Position numbers and translations under genes: made by a program. A stretch of DNA of 64,000 nt from Ferruginivarius sediminum (GTDB lineage Bacteria > Pseudomonadota > Alphaproteobacteria > Kiloniellales > Rhodovibrionaceae): contig NZ_QPMH01000005.1 of assembly GCF_003344765.1 (NCBI RefSeq), positions 186,001 through 250,000 of the forward strand. Reading direction: 5' to 3'. Under the pieces are notes generated by a model. The model was not told the DNA's origin and ran no database searches. It saw only the letters and a program-made list of their open reading frames with translations. Positions 25,489 to 33,637 of the stretch are shown here, piece by piece; positions within the stretch are counted from its first letter, which is position 1; each line of letters begins with the position of its first letter.

Positions 25489-26355
25489 ATGACCATCAAA
25501 CGGATTCTCTGTCACATCGATGGTGGCGACGACAGCGAGGCGACGCTGCAGACCGCGCTGACGGTCGGGCGCGACCTGGGCGCGTGCGTCGAGGTGTACC
25601 ATGTCGAACTCGATCCGCAGTACGCGGTTCCGCTGGCGGCGGACGGAATGACCGCGACGATGATCGAGGAGATCGTCGAGACGGTCGAGAAGGAAAGCAG
25701 CAAGCGCGCCGGACGGGCGCGGCAGCTTTACGACCAGCTCGTGCAGCACGGCGGCGTCCCCGCCATCGAGGCCGGTGGGGAAGTGCCACCTGGTTTTGCC
25801 GCGACCTTCCGCACAGAGCGGGGCCGGGAGCACGAACTCGTCGCGCAGCGTGGGATGCTGTTCGATCTCCTGGTGTTGAGCCGCCGCCATGGCGAGGGCG
25901 AACCGCCGGCGACGCCGACGCTGGAGACGGCGATCATGGAAAGCGGCCGGCCGATCCTCGTGGCGCCGCAGCGCGCGCCCGGCGCCCTTGGCAAGCACAT
26001 CGCGGTGGCCTGGCGGGCGACGGTGCCCGGCGTGCATGCGCTGGCCGGGGCGATGCCGCTGCTGGAGCGGGCCGAGCAGGCCACCGTCATCACCGTGGAC
26101 GAGGGCCATACCGAGGCCGACCCGGGCGATATCGTGGGTTATCTCGGCTATCACGGCGTCCGCGCGGCCGGCCGGCACGTCAAGGCCGGCGGACGGGAAG
26201 CCGGGCAGGCGATCCTGGAGGAAGCGGCATCGGCCGGCGCGGACATGCTGGTTATGGGCGCCTACGCGCACAGCCGGCTGCGCCAGCTTATCCTTGGCGG
26301 GGTCACGAGCACGGTGTTGCGCTCGGCCAGCATGCCGCTGTTACTGGCGCACTGA
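25489..26355 (+). CDS. Tandem universal stress protein (two UspA domains)
   Basis: A 288-residue cytoplasmic protein made of two Usp domains (about 1-145 and 155-288). The second carries the ATP-binding pattern LVMGAYAHSRLRQLILGGV-TST, a good match to the G-2x-G-9x-G(S/T) nucleotide loop. In the first domain the equivalent loop (LLVLSRRHGEGEPPA) is degenerate, so probably only one site binds ATP. Such proteins help survival under starvation or low oxygen. GGAGGCGCGAGG lies just before the ATG, a good ribosome-binding site. An FNR-like box upstream suggests anaerobic or microaerobic induction. A 99-residue ORF follows 50 bp downstream. Confidence 0.9.
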   Translation: MTIKRILCHIDGGDDSEATLQTALTVGRDLGACVEVYHVELDPQYAVPLAADGMTATMIEEIVETVEKESSKRAGRARQLYDQLVQHGGVPAIEAGGEVPPGFAATFRTERGREHELVAQRGMLFDLLVLSRRHGEGEPPATPTLETAIMESGRPILVAPQRAPGALGKHIAVAWRATVPGVHALAGAMPLLERAEQATVITVDEGHTEADPGDIVGYLGYHGVRAAGRHVKAGGREAGQAILEEAASAGADMLVMGAYAHSRLRQLILGGVTSTVLRSASMPLLLAH

Positions 26356-26405
26356 CGTTTTCCATTGGGGGCGCGGGCGACACGGCGCGAATTGGAGGTG
26401 GCCCG

Positions 26406-26705
26406 ATGCTGACTTACGAGGACGTGCTGGAGCTGTCCGAACTCACCGAAGAAGAAATCGAGGCGATTGCCGAGCACGAGCATATTCCGGCGATCTGTGC
26501 GGCCGAGTACGGCTATTATCTGTGCCACTCGCCCGAGGGCATCCCGATGCTGCGGCGGATCATCCTCGATGACATCATGGAGGCCCGGCGGCACGAGAAC
26601 TACGAGAAGGAGATGAAGCTGCGCGAGGTGCTGAAGCACTTCATCCGCACGCATCCGGAGAACCTGACGCGCGGCGACACCGAAACGACGGGTAACGCCT
26701 CATAG
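26406..26705 (+). CDS. Small acidic conserved-type protein of unknown function (99 aa)
   Basis: A 99-residue, strongly acidic and predicted all-helical protein. GGAGGTGG lies 6-7 nt upstream of ATG 26406, an excellent ribosome-binding site. The start LTYEDVLELSELTEEEIEAI is followed by HEHIPAICAAEYGYYL, and a charged second half (ILDDIMEARRHENYEKEMKL). There is no signal peptide or membrane segment. I believe similar ORFs occur in other Rhodospirillales but know no function. It follows the universal stress gene by 50 bp on the same strand, so the two may be co-regulated. Confidence 0.75.
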   Translation: MLTYEDVLELSELTEEEIEAIAEHEHIPAICAAEYGYYLCHSPEGIPMLRRIILDDIMEARRHENYEKEMKLREVLKHFIRTHPENLTRGDTETTGNAS

Positions 26706-26765
26706 GCCGACCGCGGTATTTCACCCCTTTCGCCGCGCCGTGCGTAAGCTAAACTCGCTACCGTC

Positions 26766-27509
26766 ATGAGCGATCAGGTGAAGAAGACAGTTGTCCTGAC
26801 CGGTGCCAGCCGAGGCATCGGTCACGCCGCCGTGCGCCGTTTCTCGCAGGAAGGGTGGCGAATCGTCACCTGTTCGCGCGAAGACGTGCCGGTGGAATGC
26901 CAGCGCGATCCGAACTGGACACATCACATCACCGCCGATCTCGGCGACCGCGACAGTCTGCAGCACTTCATATCCAGGGCGAACGAGGTGCTGGACGGCG
27001 GGCCGGTTCATGCGCTGGTGAACAACGCCGCGGTGTCGCCCAAGACGCCGTTCAAGGAGCGCCTGGGCTGCCTCAACGGCGACATGGGCGAGTGGCGTCG
27101 GGTGTTCGAACTCAACTTCTTCGCGCCGCTGGCCCTGGCACGCGGCTTCGCGGTGCCGCTGCGCAAGGGCAAGGGCAGCATCGTCAATATCACCTCCATC
27201 GCGGGACACGCGATCCATCCCTTCGCGGGCTCCGCCTATTCCACTTCGAAGGCGGCGCTATCGGCGCTGACCCGCGAGTTGGCGGTCGAGTTCGCCGAGG
27301 TTGGCGTGCGGGTGAACGCCGTCGCGCCGGGCGAGATCGAGACCTCGATGGTCGGTCCGGAATACGAGACGTTGATTCCACGGATTCCGATGCACCGTAT
27401 GGGCACGCCCGAGGAGGTCGCGGGTGCCGTCTATCAACTTTGCAGCCCGGACTTCGGCTATGTCACCGGCACAGAGGTCTTCGTTACGGGTGGGCAGCAC
27501 TTGTTCTGA
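26766..27509 (+). CDS. Short-chain dehydrogenase/reductase (SDR)
   Basis: A 247-residue classical SDR. The NAD(P)-binding motif is TGASRGIG at 12-19, NNAA at 86-89, and the catalytic residues are Ser144, Tyr158 and Lys162 (AYSTSKAALSAL). The C-terminal GYVTGTEVFVTGGQHLF is typical of the FabG-like subgroup. The substrate cannot be told from sequence. The residue after the second strand is Ser-Arg (TCSRED), which favours NADPH. There are no obvious operon partners: the gene is flanked by short intergenic regions on both sides. Confidence 0.9.
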   Translation: MSDQVKKTVVLTGASRGIGHAAVRRFSQEGWRIVTCSREDVPVECQRDPNWTHHITADLGDRDSLQHFISRANEVLDGGPVHALVNNAAVSPKTPFKERLGCLNGDMGEWRRVFELNFFAPLALARGFAVPLRKGKGSIVNITSIAGHAIHPFAGSAYSTSKAALSALTRELAVEFAEVGVRVNAVAPGEIETSMVGPEYETLIPRIPMHRMGTPEEVAGAVYQLCSPDFGYVTGTEVFVTGGQHLF

Positions 27510-27612
27510 CGGCTTCCTGGTCCCGCCGGCGGATTTCGGGTGATAAGTTATTAATGATGTAAATGCATGATCGTGCAAGTCAGTGATCGTTCACGATTCG
27601 ACGGACACGAAC

Positions 27613-28011
27613 ATGCAGGTCAGCGATATCCTTGAGCGCAAGGGCCGGGACGTGGTCACCGTGCGCCCTGGAGCCACGGTGCAGGCGGCTGTCGCCACGC
27701 TGGCGAAGCGCGGGATTGGCGCGGTCGTGGTTTCCCGCGACGGACGCAGTATCGACGGTATTCTGAGCGAACGTGACCTCGTGCGCGGGATATCCCGATA
27801 TGGCGCAGAATTTCTCGGACGCCGCGTCGACGAGGTGACGGTCCACAAGGTCTATACCTGCGCGCCAACCGACGACGTTCACACTGCCATGGCGGAGATG
27901 AAGCGGCGGAAGATCCGGCATCTGCCCGTTGCCGTGCACGGAATGCTGGCCGGCATGGTCAGCGCGGTTGATATCCTGCGCGAGCACTGCCTGAAGCAGG
28001 GATGGGACTAG
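27613..28011 (+). CDS. Two-CBS-domain protein
   Basis: A 132-residue protein consisting of a single Bateman module. The first CBS domain is about residues 8-65 (VVTVRPGATVQAAVATLAKR, then GAVVVSRDGRSIDGILSERD) and the second about 72-130 (YTCAPTDDVHTAMAEMKRRK, RHLPVAVHGMLAGMVSAVDI). These domains bind adenine nucleotides and usually sense energy state. A GTG at 27583 is an alternative start, but MQVSDILERKG is the usual beginning in such proteins. It is close to the SDR but separated by about 100 bp of AT-rich sequence. Confidence 0.88.
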   Translation: MQVSDILERKGRDVVTVRPGATVQAAVATLAKRGIGAVVVSRDGRSIDGILSERDLVRGISRYGAEFLGRRVDEVTVHKVYTCAPTDDVHTAMAEMKRRKIRHLPVAVHGMLAGMVSAVDILREHCLKQGWD

Positions 28012-28060
28012 AGGGATTCGGGGTGCCGTCGCTCGACCGGAGCCGCCTCGGCCGAGGACG

Positions 28061-28603
28061 TCACGCGACGCGGTTCTGCAGGTCCTTGAACCATGCGAGA
28101 CGCTCGCGGGTGGCGGCGATGTCCTGGTCCAGCCAGTCGAAGAAGTGACCGCGATCACCGGAATCGCTGGCGCGCAGATCGGTGAGGCGGGCAAGCTCGC
28201 GCTCGATCATTTCCACCAGGATGTCGACCTGCTCCTGCCGGTCCTCGGCGTTCAGCAGGTGCAGGAAGCGCATCTTAAGCGCGATGATCAGCTTGTTGAT
28301 ATCGTTGATCGGCGCGCGCACCGAGGATGTCATCAGTCGAACCATCTCCGCATGGCCGGCCTCGGTAATGCGCAGGCGGGCGTTGTCTTCCATCCCCTTG
28401 CCGTCGACCGGTTCGATCAGGCCTTCGACAATCAAAAGCTCCAGGGGCGTGCCGACCAGGTCCAGGGAGGGGCCGACGATGCGCTGGGTGAAATGGCGCA
28501 CGTCCTCGGCCAGTTCGCCATAATGCATGTCGCGCGTTGCCAGGGCGCCGAGCGCGGCCAGGCGGATCGCTTCCGTCGGGATCAGCGTGTTGTCGCGGTA
28601 CAT
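28061..28603 (-). CDS. Winged-helix-like (PadR-type?) putative regulator
   Basis: A 180-residue, all-helical protein with no signal or membrane segment. The N-terminus (PTEAIRLAALGALATRDMHYGELAEDV, in parts) and GTPLELLIVEGLIEPVDG followed by RLRITEAGHAEMVRLM have the layout of a winged helix with a wing, similar to PadR-like proteins. The C-terminal half (ALKMRFLHLLNAEDRQEQVD, then a long charged helix) looks like the PadR C-terminal dimerisation helices. The assignment is by architecture only. It sits between the CBS gene and the polyamine transport cluster and faces neither promoter directly. Confidence 0.65.
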   Translation of the reverse strand: MYRDNTLIPTEAIRLAALGALATRDMHYGELAEDVRHFTQRIVGPSLDLVGTPLELLIVEGLIEPVDGKGMEDNARLRITEAGHAEMVRLMTSSVRAPINDINKLIIALKMRFLHLLNAEDRQEQVDILVEMIERELARLTDLRASDSGDRGHFFDWLDQDIAATRERLAWFKDLQNRVA

Positions 28604-28749
28604 AACTCTCCCAGGCTCCTGTCGCGGAGGCGACGCCTTTCATAAAGGTATTCATGCCGGCCTGCCCTGTCCAGTTTACGCCGGCAAGAGGCCTTCGGTT
28701 CACCTCTCACGGATTCGAGGCAGGGCAGGGGGCGGGGAGTTCACACGAA

Positions 28750-28788
28750 GCGGGCGCGGCTTCCATTCGTTGTGGAAGCCGCGCCCGC
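28750..28788 (-). terminator. Long hairpin after the first polyamine-type operon
   Basis: A perfect 16-bp stem (28750-28765 with 28773-28788; GCGGGCGCGGCTTCCA) with a 7-nt loop, 30 bp beyond the permease stop at 28818 on the minus strand. No T-tract follows, so it may act with Rho or protect the mRNA end rather than terminate alone. Confidence 0.6.
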
Positions 28789-28817
28789 GCAACAACACCG
28801 GGCTTTAAGCCGCTGGA

Positions 28818-29672
28818 TCAGCCCGGGGACATACCACGCAGCTTTTCATTCCGCCGGCGCAGCATCTCCAGCGACGTCAGCAGCAGGATAGAGATGGTGA
28901 CCAGCAGCGTCGCCACCGCCAGGATAGTCGGGCTGATCTGCTCGCGAATGCCCGACCACATCTCCAGCGGGATGGTGCGCTGCTCGTAGCCCGACAGGAA
29001 CAGCACGATCACAACCTCGTCGAACGAGGTGATAAACGCGAACAGCGCGCCCGAGATTACGCCGGGCGCAATCAGCGGCATGATGATCTTGAAGAACGTC
29101 CGCATCGGTGTTGCGCCCAGCGACTGGGAGGCGCGCACGAGCTGCTGATCGAAGCCGACCAGCGTGGCCGTGACCGTGATCACCACGAACGGAGTGCCAA
29201 GCGCCGTGTGCGCCAGGATCACGCCGGGGAAGGTCTGTGCCAGGTTGATGTTCGAGTAGAAGAAGAACATCGCCGCGCCGGAGATGATCAGCGGCACGAT
29301 CATCGGGCTGATCAGTATCGACATGATCAGCGTCCGCCCCGGCATGTATGAGCGTGACAGCCCCAGCGCCGCGACCGTGCCCAGCGCGGTGGCGATGAAC
29401 GTCGAGGCGATGGCGATGATGAAGCTGTTCTTGATCGAGTGGATCCAGCTATCCGAGGTGAAGAAGTCCGTGTACCAGCGCGTCGAATAGGCGTCGGCAT
29501 CAAGCGCCAGCATGCCTTTCGTAAAGGTGAAGTACGGCTCCGCGTTGAAGCTGAGCGGTATGATCAGCAGGATCGGCGTGATCAGGTAGAGGAATACGAA
29601 GGCGCAGATAAGCAGGTAAACGTAGTGCCAACTGCGCTCCAGCAATCCTGCATAGGGCGGAAATTTCTTCAT
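28818..29672 (-). CDS. ABC transporter permease, PotC type (set 1)
   Basis: A 284-residue inner-membrane permease of the spermidine/putrescine family. Six transmembrane segments are visible, beginning YVYLLICAFVFLYLITPILL. The cytoplasmic EAA loop that contacts the ATPase is ASQSLGATPMRTFFKIIMPL, and LIAPGVISGALFAFITSFDEVVIVLF is the conserved following segment (in parts). The C-terminal LEMLRRRNEKLRGM is cytoplasmic. It ends the minus-strand operon potA-potD-potB-potC and starts 7 bp after potB. It closely parallels the plus-strand permease at 39018. Confidence 0.92.
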   Translation of the reverse strand: MKKFPPYAGLLERSWHYVYLLICAFVFLYLITPILLIIPLSFNAEPYFTFTKGMLALDADAYSTRWYTDFFTSDSWIHSIKNSFIIAIASTFIATALGTVAALGLSRSYMPGRTLIMSILISPMIVPLIISGAAMFFFYSNINLAQTFPGVILAHTALGTPFVVITVTATLVGFDQQLVRASQSLGATPMRTFFKIIMPLIAPGVISGALFAFITSFDEVVIVLFLSGYEQRTIPLEMWSGIREQISPTILAVATLLVTISILLLTSLEMLRRRNEKLRGMSPG

Positions 29673-29679
29673 TGTGCCC

Positions 29680-30939
29680 TCAACCCAACTTCATGTTGTC
29701 GATGCCGACGATGCGGTTGTAGATCAGATACAGCACCAGCACGCCGCCCAACAGTATGGTCCCGATCGCCGCGGCAAGGCCCCAGTTCAGGGATTGCTGC
29801 ATGTGATAGGCGATGTAGTTCGAGATCAACTGACCGGACTGGCCGCCGACAAGGGCCGGCGTGATGTAGTAGCCGATCGCCAGGATGAACACGAGGATGC
29901 CGCCCGCGCCCATGCCGGGCACCGTCTGCGGCACGTAGACCCGCCAGAACGCCACCAGCGGGTTGGCGCCCAGCGAACGTGCGGCCCGCATGTAGCTGGG
30001 CGAGATGCCCCGCATCACGGAATAGAGCGGCAGGATCATGAACGGCAGCAGGATCTGCGTCATCGCCACGATGGTGCCGATTTTGTTGTAGATCATCTGC
30101 ATCCGGCCGTCGTCGGATATCAAACCGATCCAGACCAGAATGTCGTTCAGGACGCCCTCTGTCTGCAGCATGACGATCCAGCTTGTCGTGCGCACCAGGA
30201 GCGAGGTCCAGAAAGGCAGCAGCACCAGGATCATCAACAGGTTGGAGTGCCGCGCCGGAAGGGTGGCCAGCAGATAGCTGACGGGGAAGCCAAGCAGCAG
30301 GCAAAGCCCGGTGATGAGCGCCGACATCCACAGCGTGCGGACGAAAAGCATCTGGTAGATCTGCCGGTATTCCGGCTGTTCGACGACCTCGCCCTCTTCA
30401 TTGTAGGTGTAGTCCAGGGCATTCAGGTAATAGGCGGCCGTGAAAGCGCCGCTCTGGCGTTTGATCAGTTTCCAGACGGCCGGGTCCTCCCAGTCGTCAT
30501 CGATGTCGATAAGCGCCGCCTTCCAAGGGGCTTCGTATTGCCCGATGCGCCGCGCCGATTTCATGATCAGCGAGCGCATGCCACTTTCCTGATAGTTCAG
30601 GCGCGTCGCGGCCTGACCGATGGTGCGGGTCTTTTGCCCTTCCTTCAGGTCGGCCGCCATCGCCGCGAACGCGGCATCCGGGGGCATACCTTCGCCGTCC
30701 CAGGCCTCCAGCGCCTGGACCGTGCGCGGTATGGCCTCGGGGACAGCGGCGTTGTCGACGCTGCGCATGGCCATGTCGAAGATCGGCATCAGAAAGCTGA
30801 TGAGGATGAACAGCAGCAGCGGCGCCGTCAGGCCGAAGGCGATCAGCTTGTTGCGGCGCATCGCCCTGCGCAACGACACCTTGAGCGGCGTGCCGTCCGC
30901 CGTGGTCATCGCGTTGGCGGTTAACTCGGCCTGAGCCAT
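29680..30939 (-). CDS. ABC transporter permease, PotB type (set 1)
   Basis: A 419-residue inner-membrane permease. It is longer than E. coli PotB (275) because of a large periplasmic insertion (about residues 55-210) between TM1 (LIAFGLTAPLLLFILISFLM) and TM2. The EAA loop is MRAARSLGANPLVAFWRVYV. The same insertion is present in the plus-strand homologue at 37753, so it belongs to this subfamily. It lies 112 bp downstream of the binding-protein gene, with a strong palindromic hairpin in the gap. Confidence 0.92.
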   Translation of the reverse strand: MAQAELTANAMTTADGTPLKVSLRRAMRRNKLIAFGLTAPLLLFILISFLMPIFDMAMRSVDNAAVPEAIPRTVQALEAWDGEGMPPDAAFAAMAADLKEGQKTRTIGQAATRLNYQESGMRSLIMKSARRIGQYEAPWKAALIDIDDDWEDPAVWKLIKRQSGAFTAAYYLNALDYTYNEEGEVVEQPEYRQIYQMLFVRTLWMSALITGLCLLLGFPVSYLLATLPARHSNLLMILVLLPFWTSLLVRTTSWIVMLQTEGVLNDILVWIGLISDDGRMQMIYNKIGTIVAMTQILLPFMILPLYSVMRGISPSYMRAARSLGANPLVAFWRVYVPQTVPGMGAGGILVFILAIGYYITPALVGGQSGQLISNYIAYHMQQSLNWGLAAAIGTILLGGVLVLYLIYNRIVGIDNMKLG

Positions 30940-31009
30940 CGGACCCTCGCGGAAATCGTCCTGTGAAGGGAATTAACGAATGGGCGTCGGTCGTTTAAAT
31001 CCGGCGGAA

Positions 31010-31035
31010 GCGGGACAGGGAATTCCCTGTCCCGC
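31010..31035 (-). other. Palindromic hairpin between binding-protein and permease genes
   Basis: GCGGGACAGGGAA (31010-31022) followed directly by its exact complement (31023-31035), 17 bp past the binding-protein stop. There is no T-run. Such hairpins protect the upstream mRNA and reduce read-through, so that the binding protein is made in excess over the permeases. Confidence 0.65.
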
Positions 31036-31051
31036 ATGCCGGTTACGGCGA

Positions 31052-32155
31052 TTAGCGTGCGAGCCAGGCGTTGAACCGCTCGCTCATCTCGTCGCCGTTG
31101 TCGGCCCACCAAGCGGCGTTCTTCTTGATCGGGTTCTCGAAGTTCTTCGGGTTGGTCGGCATGTGCGGCTTCATGTCGATGCCGGCCTCGGCATGCGTGG
31201 AAACCAGCGGTGCCGAGGACTTCCGGGCCGGACCGTAGGAGATGTACTTCGCCTGATCGGCCAGACGCTGCGTGTCGGTCGCGAAGTGCAGGTAGTCCTT
31301 GACGCGGTCGGTCAGCTTGCCCTTCGGGATGACCCAGCCGTCCAGCTCGAAGTACTGGCCGTCCCACATCAGCTCGAACGGCTGGTTCTCGACGACCTGA
31401 GCATTGAAGAAGCGGCCGTTGTAGCCGGTCGCGATCGAGACTTCCTGGTCGGCCAGAAGCTGCGGCGGCTGCGCGCCCTCGGTCCACCAGACCGTGTTGC
31501 CCTTCAGCTCGCCCAGCTTCTTGAACGCGCGGGCGATGCCCTCGTCGGTGTCGAGGACGTCATAGACCTCGCCCGCGGGCACGCCGTCGGCCATCAGCGC
31601 CCATTCCATGTTGCCCGCCGGGATCTTCTGCAGGCTGCGCTTGCCCGGATAGGTGTCGGTGTCCCAGACATCCGCAACCTTGCTGGGATAGTCGCCGGAC
31701 GGGAATGCTTCCTTGTTGTACGCGAAGAGGGTCGCGTAGACGATTTCCGGGATGAAGCACTCGCTGAGCGAGCCCTCGACGAAGTCCTCGCTCGGCGGCG
31801 TGCCGTCCGGCGCGTCGGCCAGGATCTCGTCGTGGTTGATCGGCTCGATGATGCCCTCGGCGCAGGCCGTCAGCGCCGGCCCCTCCAGCATGTCCACGAT
31901 ATCCCAGGTCACGTTGCCCGCCTGCACCTGGGCGCGGACGCCGGCAAGACCGTTCGCGGACTTGTCTTCATTGACGATTTCGACGTCCGGGTTCGCCTCC
32001 ATGTACGGATCGTGGTACGCTTTCTGCTGGCTTGCCGTGTAGGCGCCGCCCCAGGACACAATGGTCAGGGTTTCCGCCTGCGCGGACGCAGATGCGAGGC
32101 CGAGGGCAGCCGTTCCAGCCACCGCCGCCGTCGTTGCCTTAAGCCAGTGCTTCAT
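31052..32155 (-). CDS. Polyamine-type ABC transporter substrate-binding protein (set 1)
   Basis: A 367-residue periplasmic protein of the PotD/PotF superfamily. The signal peptide covers about residues 1-27 (ends ASASAQA). The mature start ETLTIVSWGGAYTASQQKAY is the family signature. Later TVWWTEGAQPPQLLADQEV and GYNGRFFNAQ line the ligand cleft by family analogy. The ligand could be putrescine, spermidine or another amine such as an opine or gamma-aminobutyrate; it cannot be read from sequence. Its homologue at 36625 belongs to the second set. Confidence 0.9.
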   Translation of the reverse strand: MKHWLKATTAAVAGTAALGLASASAQAETLTIVSWGGAYTASQQKAYHDPYMEANPDVEIVNEDKSANGLAGVRAQVQAGNVTWDIVDMLEGPALTACAEGIIEPINHDEILADAPDGTPPSEDFVEGSLSECFIPEIVYATLFAYNKEAFPSGDYPSKVADVWDTDTYPGKRSLQKIPAGNMEWALMADGVPAGEVYDVLDTDEGIARAFKKLGELKGNTVWWTEGAQPPQLLADQEVSIATGYNGRFFNAQVVENQPFELMWDGQYFELDGWVIPKGKLTDRVKDYLHFATDTQRLADQAKYISYGPARKSSAPLVSTHAEAGIDMKPHMPTNPKNFENPIKKNAAWWADNGDEMSERFNAWLAR

Positions 32156-32291
32156 TTAGCCACTCCCTGCTCTTGTTACCGGTCACAACCGGTCTCATCG
32201 AAGATTTGGTCTTCTCAGACGGCCCGCACCGGGACCCGTGATCTTCCTCGCGGCTTTGCGGTGCGGGCGATGCCACTGCCGGCGCCCGATA

Positions 32292-33380
32292 TCAGGCATC
32301 CAGCGCGCGGCAATCCTCCATCGCCCAGCCGATACGGACATTCTCGCCTTTCTTGATAGTGGCGTGCCCTTGGGCGTTCGGAATCTTGATCACGAATTCG
32401 TCGTTGCCGCAGACGCTGACGCGGGTGCGGATGTGATCGCCGAGGTAAATGAGCTCTTCCACGCGGGCGTCGAAGACGTTCGGTACCGCGTTGGCATCCG
32501 GGTTCACGCTGACGCGCTCCGGACGCAGGGAAAGCGTCGTGTCGCTGCCCTGTCCGCCGGTATTGATGTTGAGCGCCTCGACCGTGCCGCCCTGGTTCTC
32601 CAGCTCGACCGTACAACTCGTGCCGTTGACGTTCTTCACCCGGCCGCGGAGCCGGTTGTTCTCGCCGATGAAGTAGGCGACGAAGGCGTTGCGCGGCTCC
32701 TCGTAAAGCTGATCCGGCGCGGCAAGCTGCTGGATGACACCTTCCTCGAATACCGCAATCCGGTTGGACATCGTCAGGGCCTCGGACTGGTCGTGGGTGA
32801 CGTAGACCACCGATACCCCGAGGCTTTCGTGGATGTGCTTGATCTCGAACTGCATCTCCTCGCGCAGGTTCTTGTCCAGCGCGCCCAGCGGCTCGTCCAT
32901 CAGGACCAGTTCGGGATCGAAAACCAATGCCCGGGCAACCGCGATACGCTGCTGCTGTCCGCCGGACAACTGCGCGGGACGGCGGTTGCCGAAGTTGCCG
33001 AGGCGGACCATGTCCAGCGCCCGCTGCACCTTTTTGTCGGCGTCCGCCCGGCTCATTTTACGCACCTCGAGCGGGAAGCGAAGATTTTCCGCCACCGTCA
33101 TGTGCGGGAACAGGGCGTAATTCTGGAACACCATGCCGATGCCCCGCTTGTGCGGCGGGACATTGTTGATCGGCGTGCCGTTGAGGAGAATTTCGCCGTG
33201 GGTGGGAACCTCGAAGCCGGCCAGCATCATCAGGACCGTCGTCTTACCCGACCCGGACGGCCCGAGAAGGGTCAGAAACTCGCCGCGCTCGACATGGAGG
33301 TTCAGATCCTTAACGACCAGAGTTTCGCCATCATAGCTTTTCTGGACGTGATTGAATTCGACAATATTGTTCTGCGCCAT
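32292..33380 (-). CDS. potA: Polyamine-type ABC transporter ATPase (PotA family)
   Basis: A 362-residue cytoplasmic ATPase that powers import. Walker A is GPSGSGKTT at 40-48, Q-loop FQNYALFPHMTV at 85-96, ABC signature LSGGQQQR at 138-145, Walker B LVLMDEPLGALD at 158-169, H-loop VTHDQSEAL. The C-terminal TOBE domain (about 285-355) is present, as in PotA and MalK. It is the first gene of the minus-strand set and is the only ATPase for the two binding-protein/permease sets in the window. The PotA name is by family; the substrate is not proven. Confidence 0.92.
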   Translation of the reverse strand: MAQNNIVEFNHVQKSYDGETLVVKDLNLHVERGEFLTLLGPSGSGKTTVLMMLAGFEVPTHGEILLNGTPINNVPPHKRGIGMVFQNYALFPHMTVAENLRFPLEVRKMSRADADKKVQRALDMVRLGNFGNRRPAQLSGGQQQRIAVARALVFDPELVLMDEPLGALDKNLREEMQFEIKHIHESLGVSVVYVTHDQSEALTMSNRIAVFEEGVIQQLAAPDQLYEEPRNAFVAYFIGENNRLRGRVKNVNGTSCTVELENQGGTVEALNINTGGQGSDTTLSLRPERVSVNPDANAVPNVFDARVEELIYLGDHIRTRVSVCGNDEFVIKIPNAQGHATIKKGENVRIGWAMEDCRALDA

Positions 33381-33637
33381 CCCCTACCTTCTCGGTCCCA
33401 CGCGTCCACACGTCTGCCAGGACGAAGCCGTTTCTTGTCGTTGGCTGCGGTGCCTGTTGGGGCTTGTCACAGCCATCCGGTCCCTGTCGCCGGTTGCCAT
33501 GGAGGCTACGACATCTCGCGATCGATTGGGAGTCATTTTTCTCAAGTACAATAAGCCTCTAGCCCCCAATCCTGATGATTCGGGCTTACCGCGCCGCAGC
33601 AATATTTCGAAATGAATATATCGGCGCCGGCAATTCA

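Noticed and set aside
28604..28817. tRNA or riboswitch in the gap before the permease operon end
   Set aside because: Only a long hairpin is present; no cloverleaf or known riboswitch core could be drawn.
32238..33554. 438-codon plus-strand ORF over potA
   Set aside because: It is a shadow of potA caused by high GC at third positions; potA has all ABC ATPase motifs.
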